NCBI GenBank assembly: GCA_020696345.1
Contig: JAEHCK010000037.1
Location: 1-36,079 of the forward strand
Reading direction: 5' to 3'
Source of the DNA: Thermoplasmata archaeon
GTDB lineage: Archaea; Thermoplasmatota; Penumbrarchaeia; JAEHCK01
DNA: 36,079 bases
Shown here: one piece after another, positions 29,092 to 36,079 of the stretch
Position numbering within the stretch: the first letter of the stretch is position 1
Layout: every line of letters starts with the position of its first letter
Position numbers and translations under genes: made by a program
The notes under the pieces: model-generated
What the model was told of the DNA's origin: nothing
The model's database searches: none
What the model saw: the letters and a program-made list of their open reading frames with translations, nothing else

Positions 29092-30543
29092 CTAATCCAA
29101 CGAAAGTACATCACCAGCAGAAAATATCGAAACCATATTTGTCTTATTTGGCAGGTCGAAGAAATTGCCGGCGATGATCAGTTTTTCGGTATCGGAAATG
29201 TATCCATGTTCAATACATGCCTTCACTGCGATCTTGATCTTATCTCGGGTCTTATCGACCTTGCTTATCTCGGGCAGTAACAGTGGCTCCACACCCCACT
29301 GAAGTTTCAACTCTCGAGCAGTATTAACCTCCGGGGTCACACCGATTATTGATAGGTTTGGCCTATATTTCGATATCATTCTAGCGGAGTGCCCCGTATG
29401 GGTGATGCATATTATTTTCCCCTCCGAATAACCCATATCAGAAAACTCAGTACATGCGGAATATACCAGATGTCCGATGATCTCAGATATGGACTCGTTC
29501 TCAGAATCGTACTCGTTTGGGTCTCTGCGCGGGATTAAAGTTTCAGAAGTTCTGATGACCTTTTCCATAATGGTAACCGCCTCGTTGGGGAAATCACCTG
29601 ACGCGGTCTCAGCACTGAGCATTACCGCATCAGCTCCATCCTCGATCGCATTGAACACATCGGACACTTCCGCGCGTGTGGGCACCGGTGTTTTTACCAT
29701 GGACTCCAGCATCTGGGTGGCAACAATGATAGGTTTTCCTGCAATATTCGCCTTTCTTATCATCTGTTTTTGCACTGGCAGCACCTGCTCGGGGGGGAGC
29801 TCAACACCGAGATCGCCACGCGCAACCATGATACCGTCCGAGGCAGCAAGGATGCGATCAAAGTTATCCACTGCGATGGGTCGCTCGATCTTCGAGATCA
29901 GTCTGATACTGTCATTACCATAACCAGAGAGTATTTCTCTTATCTTGGTAACATCTTCTGCAGAGCCCACGAAAGAGATGGCAACAAACTCGGGATCAAG
30001 CTCTGCAATTAATTTCAGATCTTCGATGTCTTTTTCAGTGGGCACTTTCAAAGATATCTCGGTATTGGGCAGGTTCACACCTTTTCGCGTAGTGATAAAC
30101 CCACCAGATAATATGGAACAATTAATTTCATTACCATGGATCAATTTGACATTCAAGCAAACTATACCGTCGTTGATAAAGATCAGATCACCCGGTATGA
30201 TCTCCTGCGGCAGCCTATCGTAGCTGATAGTGATCTTATCATCATTACCTTCGATATCCTCAGTGGTAACGCATAGTTTATTACCGGTTTTCAGCAGCAC
30301 ACCGCCCTCTCTAATTCGGCTGATACGTATTTTTGGCCCCTGGATGTCGCACAGGATCGCTACTTTCGGGACTTCGCGTCGAATGGTTTCAAATATCTCT
30401 CTCTTGTCCTCCAAGGTTCCATGCGAGAAATTGATCCGCGCAGTGTCCATGCCGATCTCTGCAAGAGTTCTGATCTGTTCAGGCTCTGATGTTGCTGGGC
30501 CCAAGGTGCAAATAATCTTTGATTTTGTGATGTTCTTGTCCAA
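29092..30543 (-). CDS. pyk: Pyruvate kinase
   Basis: 483 residues, normal length. It transfers phosphate from phosphoenolpyruvate to ADP in the last step of glycolysis, in the cytoplasm. The start is TTG at 30543, supported by aggtgg five bases upstream. KIICTLGPAT and RINFSHG at the N-terminus, a B domain (~65-165), the catalytic KIERP lysine and IMVARGDLGVELPPEQV are all present, followed by the TRAEVSDVFNAIEDGADAVMLS segment and the C-terminal regulatory domain. Every expected active-site block is intact. It stands alone, separated by more than 200 bases on each side. Confidence 0.97.
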   Translation of the reverse strand: MDKNITKSKIICTLGPATSEPEQIRTLAEIGMDTARINFSHGTLEDKREIFETIRREVPKVAILCDIQGPKIRISRIREGGVLLKTGNKLCVTTEDIEGNDDKITISYDRLPQEIIPGDLIFINDGIVCLNVKLIHGNEINCSILSGGFITTRKGVNLPNTEISLKVPTEKDIEDLKLIAELDPEFVAISFVGSAEDVTKIREILSGYGNDSIRLISKIERPIAVDNFDRILAASDGIMVARGDLGVELPPEQVLPVQKQMIRKANIAGKPIIVATQMLESMVKTPVPTRAEVSDVFNAIEDGADAVMLSAETASGDFPNEAVTIMEKVIRTSETLIPRRDPNEYDSENESISEIIGHLVYSACTEFSDMGYSEGKIICITHTGHSARMISKYRPNLSIIGVTPEVNTARELKLQWGVEPLLLPEISKVDKTRDKIKIAVKACIEHGYISDTEKLIIAGNFFDLPNKTNMVSIFSAGDVLSLD

Positions 30544-30754
30544 ATTACCACCTGGCGTGAATTGATGAGTTAGTATTAATTATTTGCTGATTTAATGATG
30601 AGATTAGGAGTCGGGAGTCAGGAGTCAGGGTAAAGGGTTAGGATAATAGGGTCTTTTCATCGTTTATGTAATTACCCCGATCCCTTGCCTAACTCACGTA
30701 CACCACACTCTTCCACTTACACACTCTAATGATCATGAATAAATCAAGATGAGT
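30544..30754. other. Spacer with ggagtca simple repeat
   Basis: Contains ggagtcgggagtcaggagtc (from ~30606) followed by ggg-rich sequence, and a C/A-rich patch (~30690-30725). No gene is visible. Confidence 0.5.
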
Positions 30755-31696
30755 TCACTCTTTATTCAATACATTATTGATCGCCAGTCGAATTGCGTCT
30801 TCCGAGTTATGGGTTGCAAACCAGCCGAGGTCATTGATCTTAGTGCAATCCAAAAGCATTATTGGCACATCACCGACCCAACCGCGGCTGCCGCCGGTGA
30901 ACTTGAACTCGACATCGGTCAACCCCATCTCTTCCACGATCAGTTCACCTATCCGTTTCACGTTTATTTGGTCGTTACTGCCCAGGTTGAAGATATTGAC
31001 ACTATCGGATGCATGTTCAATAACATATCGCATGGCATCAACACATTCCTCCACCATGAGGTATGACTTTGTCTGTTGGCCGTCGCCCAAGATCTCCAAT
31101 TCATTGGGGTTTTTCCGTAATTTATTAATAAAATCTACGATGACGCCGTGAGTTCCGCGGCCGCCAATTATATTGGCAAACCTGAATATCCATGCTTGTA
31201 TGCCGAACGAGTGCGCGAACGCAGTTATCTGTGCCTCTGCACCTAGCTTGCCCGCACCATATAGTGATATTGGCATCAGCGGGCCGTAGTCTTCTGGTGT
31301 TGGTATCACCGTGGCCTCGCCATAGACCACGCAGCTGGACGAGAACGCGAGCTTGGAGATATCTGCGAGTCGCATAGCTTCAAGTGTGTTATATGTTGCC
31401 CGGACACCGTTCTTCAGGTCTATATCGGTCTCCCCAGTACCCAACCGTATGTCCGCGTTTGCAGCGTAGTGAAAGACCAGGTCGTGGCCGGGGATGGAGC
31501 TTTTAACCAACTCAAGGTCCAGCAAGTCGCCCTCAATGAACTTGAACCGTGGATCGGACTCGTGCTCCGCAAGAAATTCACGCTTGCCAGTGCTTAAATT
31601 ATCAAATACTGTAACCTGGTTATCAGGTTCGCTCAATAACTTTGTAACGCAGTTGCTGCCAATAAACCCTGCACCGCCGGTGACGAAATATCTCAT
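30755..31696 (-). CDS. NAD-dependent sugar-nucleotide epimerase (extended SDR, GalE-like)
   Basis: 313 residues from the ATG at 31696, preceded by gaggtg seven bases upstream. The GTG at 31705 is part of that ribosome site and is not the start. The N-terminus is the NAD-binding TGGAGFIGSN. The catalytic set is Ser in SSSCVVYGE and SLYGAGK as Tyr-x3-Lys; the substrate domain follows. It probably converts a UDP- or dTDP-sugar (4-epimerase type) for glycans. That would fit a genome rich in N-glycosylated surface proteins, although no glycosyltransferase is adjacent. Substrate cannot be read from the sequence; a 4,6-dehydratase is less likely because the Ser-Ser/Cys pattern is epimerase-like. Confidence 0.88.
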   Translation of the reverse strand: MRYFVTGGAGFIGSNCVTKLLSEPDNQVTVFDNLSTGKREFLAEHESDPRFKFIEGDLLDLELVKSSIPGHDLVFHYAANADIRLGTGETDIDLKNGVRATYNTLEAMRLADISKLAFSSSCVVYGEATVIPTPEDYGPLMPISLYGAGKLGAEAQITAFAHSFGIQAWIFRFANIIGGRGTHGVIVDFINKLRKNPNELEILGDGQQTKSYLMVEECVDAMRYVIEHASDSVNIFNLGSNDQINVKRIGELIVEEMGLTDVEFKFTGGSRGWVGDVPIMLLDCTKINDLGWFATHNSEDAIRLAINNVLNKE

Positions 31697-31868
31697 AGTA
31701 TGCACCTCGATTGGTAGAAAATTTTTATTTTAACGATAGGTTAAATCACCGTATGAATCAAATGCTCAAAAAGTTATCGGAGAATAATTTATTTTTATAC
31801 AAATACCCTACAGCTTGCTACGGTTGGAGCTTTATTTAAATAATATTTTTATAACCAAACTCAGAAAG

Positions 31869-31880
31869 TTATATATATAC
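31869..31880 (+). promoter_or_regulatory. TATA box of the vapBC operon
   Basis: ttatatatatac, centred near 31874, about 25 bases before the ATG at 31899, as expected for a leaderless archaeal message. Confidence 0.55.
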
Positions 31881-31898
31881 ATGCATGCATATATGCAT

Positions 31899-32138
31899 AT
31901 GGTACTCATGACACGAGTTATTTCCATCTCAGATAAAGCTTACGAATCTCTTACTAATTTGAAAGAAGATAACGAATCCTTTACTAAAATTATTTTAAAA
32001 ATTGTTCTAGAGCTCCAGAAGACCACCCCTGTCAAATTTGCAGGTAAATGGAAAGGAGATAAACGTGAATTGGATACAATATTTCAAGAAATAGCGCATG
32101 AGCGAGAGGGCGCTAGGTTACGCGAGGCGGGGATCTAG
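31899..32138 (+). CDS. vapB: VapB-type antitoxin (DUF217/UPF0330-like)
   Basis: 79 residues from 31899; a start at 31908 (MTRVISIS) is equally compatible with the family. The longer open frame further upstream would lie before the TATA box. RVISISDKAYESLTNLK followed by a helix is the DNA-binding N-terminus of the archaeal DUF217 antitoxins. The C-terminal half (KRELDTIFQEIAHERE) is the part that would clasp the toxin. Its stop abuts the TTG of vapC without a gap. It would neutralise VapC and repress the operon. Confidence 0.85.
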   Translation: MVLMTRVISISDKAYESLTNLKEDNESFTKIILKIVLELQKTTPVKFAGKWKGDKRELDTIFQEIAHEREGARLREAGI

Positions 32139-32531
32139 TTGGCCTGTCTGGATACAGACATATTGGTGGGTCTTCTCAGGGGAGAGCCTGAAGCGATCGC
32201 AAAGATCTCAACTCTGGAAACAACGGAGACAATATCCACAACACCAATAAATGCGACAGAGCTGTTCAAGGGGGCATACAGGTCCAAATATTCTCAAGAG
32301 AACGTTAAACTGGTTCATGAATTAATTGATAACTTGAAATTATTGGAATTTGACCGAAATTCGGCAAAATCATCGGGACGGATCATTGAAGAACTCAGAA
32401 AAGATGGAAAAGAGATCGGTGATATGGATTCCATGATCGGTGGTATCGTCCTGGCAAATGCTGAAACATTGATCACACGCAATTTGGAACATTTTAACAG
32501 GATACCCGGACTAAGGACGGAAAAATGGTGA
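32139..32531 (+). CDS. vapC: VapC-type PIN-domain ribonuclease toxin
   Basis: 130 residues with a TTG start directly after the vapB stop; gaggcggggatc just upstream acts as ribosome site. PIN-domain acids are all present: Asp5 (CLDTDI), Glu41 (NATELFKG), Asp95 and Asp97 (GDMDSMIGG), plus Asn115 in TRNLEHF. It should be an Mg-dependent RNase, in this family usually cutting tRNA or rRNA, held inactive by VapB. No sign of decay. Confidence 0.92.
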   Translation: MACLDTDILVGLLRGEPEAIAKISTLETTETISTTPINATELFKGAYRSKYSQENVKLVHELIDNLKLLEFDRNSAKSSGRIIEELRKDGKEIGDMDSMIGGIVLANAETLITRNLEHFNRIPGLRTEKW

Positions 32532-32606
32532 TCAACTTCAATATATTTCCAACCAAGCCAACTAAAAACTTATAATTAAAAACTAAACTCTACATGAATG
32601 ATTTAT

Positions 32607-33623
32607 TTACACTACAATCTTTACTTGATTTTCCTTTTCATTCACCCTAAACCTTTTCTCCACAAACTGTTCCACCAGCCAGATATTTGTTTTAGTATGA
32701 TCTGTAAGTTTTCGAACCGTTATCTCACCCTCCACCAGGCCTAAATAAGGTATAAGCTGGTCGGCGGCATAGGTATCGACGGAACCGTGGCCATTTATCT
32801 CTGTGATCAACCGCTCTGCGGCATCGGTACCCACGCGTTCGGCGGGCAGCCCTTTTTTACCAAGAGCTGATGCGCCAACCACTGATGATCCATGCTCGGC
32901 GCACAGCACTACGCCCGTACCAGGGCTGAGACTGGAACCATTAGTATCTAGCTTCCACTCAACCGGCGAATAACTTTTCAGTTTCTCATTGACCGTGTTC
33001 ATAATTCGCTTTGGCACATGCGGTGGCAGCAGCCTGGAATGGACCACCCCGGAGATACTTTTGAGGTTGCCGCGCTCGGTTAAGTTGAGTTTACGATAAC
33101 TACTATTGGGGGTGATCTTTATATTTACCTCGCCGCCGCCTTTTGGGTAATAGCCCCGGCTTAAAAGTTTAACTTCAACTTGCGCATCAATGGTTTTTAG
33201 ATGGCGAAGGAAGATACCGCTAAAATGGTTCCACTGAGGTGACCAGGAAACATCCGTTCCACCGCGAACGGATAACTCGGTTTGGCCCTCATTACCACAG
33301 AACAATGCGGGCAGCAGACATGCCTGGAGCACCAATGTGATGCTGCCGGCTGTGCCAATGTCGAACTCGAATTTCCCAACTTTCTGCTTACCGGGGCGAA
33401 ATTCCAGTTTATCTGTGCCTATACCCAGCGTTGAATATGAGCCATTGCATAGCTTTGCAACTGCTTTAACTGCAGTTATATGCTGCGCACTCAACCCCGG
33501 TTTCGATCGGTTGGCACGGATATTTGTAAGTCTTATTTCAGTGCAGGTTACAGCAGAAAGTGCCAGGGCACTCCGTATGATCTGTCCCCCGCCTTCACCA
33601 AATGAGCCGTCTATCTCTAACAT
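32607..33623 (-). CDS. rtcA: RNA 3'-terminal phosphate cyclase
   Basis: 338 residues, full length. It converts RNA 3'-phosphate ends to 2',3'-cyclic phosphates through an enzyme-AMP intermediate. The start is supported by aagga before the ATG. DGSFGEGGGQIIRSAL is the N-terminal signature, RGGTDVSWSPQWNHF is the insert-domain boundary, and KGGGEV follows. His309 in DHTKTNIW matches the adenylated histidine of the family. No RtcB neighbour is present. A hairpin-rich spacer separates it from pncC. Confidence 0.95.
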   Translation of the reverse strand: MLEIDGSFGEGGGQIIRSALALSAVTCTEIRLTNIRANRSKPGLSAQHITAVKAVAKLCNGSYSTLGIGTDKLEFRPGKQKVGKFEFDIGTAGSITLVLQACLLPALFCGNEGQTELSVRGGTDVSWSPQWNHFSGIFLRHLKTIDAQVEVKLLSRGYYPKGGGEVNIKITPNSSYRKLNLTERGNLKSISGVVHSRLLPPHVPKRIMNTVNEKLKSYSPVEWKLDTNGSSLSPGTGVVLCAEHGSSVVGASALGKKGLPAERVGTDAAERLITEINGHGSVDTYAADQLIPYLGLVEGEITVRKLTDHTKTNIWLVEQFVEKRFRVNEKENQVKIVV

Positions 33624-33721
33624 TAGAATTCCTTACTATGTTATTAAATTTTAATCTGCTGAGCATATTGGAAATTTTAAATTGTGAATTATAAAAGTTA
33701 AAATTTTAATTCTATTTTGCA

Positions 33722-33739
33722 TTTTCCAACTTTGGAAAA
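33722..33739. terminator. Possible hairpin terminator after pncC
   Basis: ttttcca and tggaaaa pair exactly around actt. It lies about 85-100 bases after the pncC stop in the minus direction, in an AT-rich spacer with further ttttccaa copies (33749-33756). Confidence 0.35.
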
Positions 33740-33823
33740 GTCGAAGAGTTTTCCAATGTAGAATAGTTTTTCTCTAGAAAATTGTTCAAATATCCAATCT
33801 CCAATTAATATATTTAAAACTCA

Positions 33824-34300
33824 TTATAAGCTCTTCAGATGATCTAGTATGATCCCCAGCGCTGTTTCAGCACTCTGTTTTTTGATCTCGAGGCGTGTTC
33901 CGGTAAACCTGTGTTCATGTACCTCAACATTCTCAGGTTTTGCTAAACCGATATAGACTAGCCCAACCGGTTTTTCGCTCGTGCTGCCCGAAGGCCCTGC
34001 AATACCTGTCACACCAAGACCTAGAGTTGTCTTTGCCAGATCCCGAACGCCTTTCGCCATTGCCTCGGCGACCTCGGCACTGACCGCACCAAACCGTTCT
34101 ATGCTTTCCAAATGAACATTTAAAAGCTCTATCTTTGACTCGTTACTATAAGTTACAACACCGCACTCGAAGTAAATCGAACTGCCCGGAACATTCGTTA
34201 GCCTGTGTGCGATCAACCCGCCAGTACACGACTCGGCAGTAGCAAGAGTAAAATTTTGTTTATTGAGTAGCTCACCAACCTCTTTTTCCAGTTCTAACAT
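33824..34300 (-). CDS. pncC: Nicotinamide-nucleotide amidase (CinA C-terminal domain)
   Basis: 158 residues, the stand-alone PncC form. gaggt lies five bases before the ATG. ATAESCTGGLIAHRLTNVPG carries the Ser nucleophile (ESCTGG), and VVTYSNESKIELL gives the Tyr...Lys pair of the active site. TGIAGPSG and GLVYIGL complete the fold. The enzyme deamidates NMN to nicotinate mononucleotide for NAD recycling. It is followed 36 bases upstream by nadM on the same strand, so the two probably form one operon. The N-terminal molybdopterin-like domain of full CinA is absent, which is normal for this form. Confidence 0.92.
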   Translation of the reverse strand: MLELEKEVGELLNKQNFTLATAESCTGGLIAHRLTNVPGSSIYFECGVVTYSNESKIELLNVHLESIERFGAVSAEVAEAMAKGVRDLAKTTLGLGVTGIAGPSGSTSEKPVGLVYIGLAKPENVEVHEHRFTGTRLEIKKQSAETALGIILDHLKSL

Positions 34301-34336
34301 GGCTTACCTCAAAAGATAAAATACTAATAAAAACAA

Positions 34337-34870
34337 TTATTGGCTTTTTACCAGATCTTTCAAACGCTGTATTCCGTCAATGTCTTTGATTATCGTTGCT
34401 ACACTCTCTGGTACTAGTTGTTTCCATGCACCGTCATTTATTATCAGTTCACGTATCTTCGTGCCCGAGTACTGTTCCCTGTCATATAACTTAGGTGTCC
34501 TGACATTATAATTCCGCTCTATAAACAGCCGTTTAGTGAGTGCATTGTTCGTGTACACGATATCGATCTTCGGCACCAATGATTTCACATGGGAGACCCA
34601 TACCGCATAACGATTGATATCAATAACCGGTATAAGAAAATAATTATCTATACCCTCTTTTGATAATGCATTATAGATCATCGATATTCGCTCACCGGCG
34701 GTGAACGGGTCCTTAAGAGTATGGCTCACCTGGGCGCTGCCGATGGCAATTATGAGTTCATCACAATCAACGTCATTCATGATCTCGCGAATTACCTCAA
34801 GATGGCCGTTATGGAACGGCTGGTAACGACCTATAACAAAGCCACGCATATTATCAAGCTCTTCTATCAT
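34337..34870 (-). CDS. nadM: Archaeal nicotinamide-nucleotide adenylyltransferase
   Basis: 177 residues. GRYQPFHNGHLEVI near the N-terminus is the nucleotidyltransferase H-x-G-H motif, and SGTKIREL near residue 142 matches the second ATP-binding motif. The enzyme makes NAD+ (or its deamido form) from NMN and ATP. The start at 34870 is supported by a TATA box centred 26 bases upstream, implying a leaderless message; an ATG at 34849 is the alternative and would give the length more typical of the family. First gene of the nadM-pncC operon. Confidence 0.94.
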   Translation of the reverse strand: MIEELDNMRGFVIGRYQPFHNGHLEVIREIMNDVDCDELIIAIGSAQVSHTLKDPFTAGERISMIYNALSKEGIDNYFLIPVIDINRYAVWVSHVKSLVPKIDIVYTNNALTKRLFIERNYNVRTPKLYDREQYSGTKIRELIINDGAWKQLVPESVATIIKDIDGIQRLKDLVKSQ

Positions 34871-34890
34871 AAATTAAGTAGTTACTATTC

Positions 34891-34901
34891 AAATATAAAT
34901 A
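34891..34901 (-). promoter_or_regulatory. TATA box of the nadM-pncC operon
   Basis: aaatataaata on the plus strand reads tatttatattt towards nadM. The centre-to-ATG distance of about 26 bases is ideal for leaderless archaeal initiation. Confidence 0.6.
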
Positions 34902-34946
34902 CCAAGTAAAACTATAAATGTGTTTTCAAATTTAAAAGTATTGTAT

Positions 34947-35897
34947 TCAGATCATTAATGAGTTAATATACAGCAAATAAATAAACACCACATATATCCC
35001 AAGCAAGAAAATACCTTGGATCCGACTTATCTTACGCTTGGCAAATATAAATGTTAGGAGTGACGCAAATATCAGGATAGGAAATGTAGTAGTTAAAAGT
35101 GTATGACCGCCATCAGGTAGTTCACCTAGGTCAATATCGTTGATCAGTCCGGCCACGCCCAGAACTAACAGGATATTGATAATATTACTTCCAATTACAT
35201 TCCCGAGTGAGATCTGGACCTTACCTTTTATTGCTGCGGTGATCGAAGTTGCCAGCTCCGGAAGCGAGGTGCCAATAGCCACAATGGTCAGGCCAATTAT
35301 TGCTGTAGAAATACCGAACTTTAAAGAGATACTGATGGCGCCTTCTACCAGCAACCAGGCGCCAAGGACCACACCGGATAAACCGATAATTATCATAAAG
35401 ATCTCTTTTGATATTTTGCCTTTTTTATGTCCCTCCCCGCCACCTATGGTTTGGGATAACCTGTAGAAATAACCTGCAAATGCAACCAAGAAAATAATAC
35501 TATCGATCTTATCGATCCGTCCATCAATGATCACCAGTACCAGTAACGCTACCACCAGATTCATGACGATCACATCACGCATGCTCTCATCCGAGGGTTC
35601 AAGTTTTACCAATACAGCGGAAATGCCAAGAACCAGGCAAATGTTAGCTATATTTGAACCTATTACATTACCAAACACTAACGCACTCTCTTGTGCAATA
35701 GACGCTAGAATACCTGTGGCAAGCTCGGGTAGAGAAGTGGCGAAGGCCACAAGAGTGATTCCGATAATGTGCTCGGAAAGTCCGATCTTTAAGGCTGCAT
35801 TAGCTGCACCATCGACGAAAACATCACTGCCCTTGATCAGGCAAATAAGTCCGGCAATAAATGCGACTATTGCAAAAATCAATATTAAGTCAATCAT
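34947..35897 (-). CDS. CaCA-family Na+/Ca2+ (cation) antiporter, YrbG-like
   Basis: 316 residues with about ten membrane helices in two inverted halves. Each half carries the alpha-repeat signature: FATSLPELATG...GNVIGSNIANI in the first (~50-85) and IGTSLPELATS...GNVIGSNIINI in the second (~208-245), with the ion-binding Glu and Asn residues intact. A Gly/Lys-rich loop (GGGEGHKKGK) joins the halves. It should exchange cytoplasmic Ca2+ (or another cation) for Na+ or H+. A weak ribosome site precedes the ATG. Calcium handling would be compatible with the many Ca-binding surface proteins, but a link is only suggestive. Confidence 0.93.
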   Translation of the reverse strand: MIDLILIFAIVAFIAGLICLIKGSDVFVDGAANAALKIGLSEHIIGITLVAFATSLPELATGILASIAQESALVFGNVIGSNIANICLVLGISAVLVKLEPSDESMRDVIVMNLVVALLVLVIIDGRIDKIDSIIFLVAFAGYFYRLSQTIGGGEGHKKGKISKEIFMIIIGLSGVVLGAWLLVEGAISISLKFGISTAIIGLTIVAIGTSLPELATSITAAIKGKVQISLGNVIGSNIINILLVLGVAGLINDIDLGELPDGGHTLLTTTFPILIFASLLTFIFAKRKISRIQGIFLLGIYVVFIYLLYINSLMI

Positions 35898-35942
35898 AAC
35901 AATTGCTCTGAATATTTTATTATAATATAAAGCCTTCTAAAT

Positions 35943-35986
35943 AAAAAAATGCTTCGCAAAACGACTAATAAATAACGCATTTTTTT
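35943..35986. repeat. Dispersed palindrome-ended repeat, copy C
   Basis: The arms extend to 13 exact bases, aataaaaaaatgc (35940-35952) and gcatttttttatt (35977-35989), around ttcgcaaaacgactaataaa and a few more bases. The core matches copy B and the reverse complement of copy A. It is upstream of the antiporter, so it may terminate a gene beyond the right edge. Confidence 0.7.
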
Positions 35987-36079
35987 ATTATATTATTCCT
36001 TCCAAATTTATCAATAAACGGTAGACCACTTCACAAATATCTAATTAGTTATAGAATTGATTTTAATCGATAGCCACAT
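35987..36079. other. AT-rich right edge
   Basis: No gene start or stop can be assigned in the last ~90 bases. Confidence 0.4.

Overview
The window looks like a moderately AT-rich euryarchaeal chromosome, and my best guess is an uncultured Thermoplasmata-type archaeon. Support comes from TATA-box promoters about 26 bases upstream of leaderless starts, an archaeal-type NMN adenylyltransferase, an RNA 3'-phosphate cyclase, a VapBC pair with a DUF217-like antitoxin, and very large signal-bearing, Asn-glycosylatable surface proteins with PKD/FN3 domains and a C-terminal membrane anchor. The lineage is inference; no rRNA or tRNA gene is present to settle it.

Layout. 1-378: a 27-bp minisatellite running off the left edge. 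501-6833 (-): a 2110-residue C25 (gingipain-like) surface protease. 7033-11057: a small integrated element, about 3.98 kb from repeat to repeat, bounded by a perfect 44-bp direct repeat. It carries a remnant of a tyrosine recombinase whose stop codon lies inside the left repeat, two translationally coupled small membrane proteins, a divergent TIR-like protein, a run of virus-like zinc-binding genes (one frameshifted), iteron-like repeats and a further membrane protein. 11330-18209 (-): a small membrane-anchored surface protein, a double winged-helix regulator and a 1617-residue NosD-like beta-helix/PKD surface protein. 18428-18751 (+): a zinc-ribbon/AbrB regulator. 19464-28830 (-): a 2029-residue M6 metalloprotease and a 937-residue adhesin-like protein with a Pro/Gln/Met-rich cytoplasmic tail.

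29092-35897 is mostly housekeeping: pyruvate kinase, an NAD-dependent sugar epimerase, VapBC (+), RtcA, a PncC-NadM pair for NAD salvage, and a CaCA-family cation antiporter.

The large proteins fit a role in degrading or binding extracellular polymer: two different protease families and a beta-helix protein share the plan signal segment - catalytic or binding domain - repeat stalk - Ca-binding Asp-rich repeat - single membrane helix - short cytoplasmic tail. The C25 and M6 proteins also share a C-terminal module and an acidic tail. The most unusual piece is the 44-bp-bounded element, which carries a candidate TIR/membrane-protein defence cassette and has lost most of its integrase. A second recurrent signal is a roughly 45-bp palindrome-ended sequence found three times in spacers.
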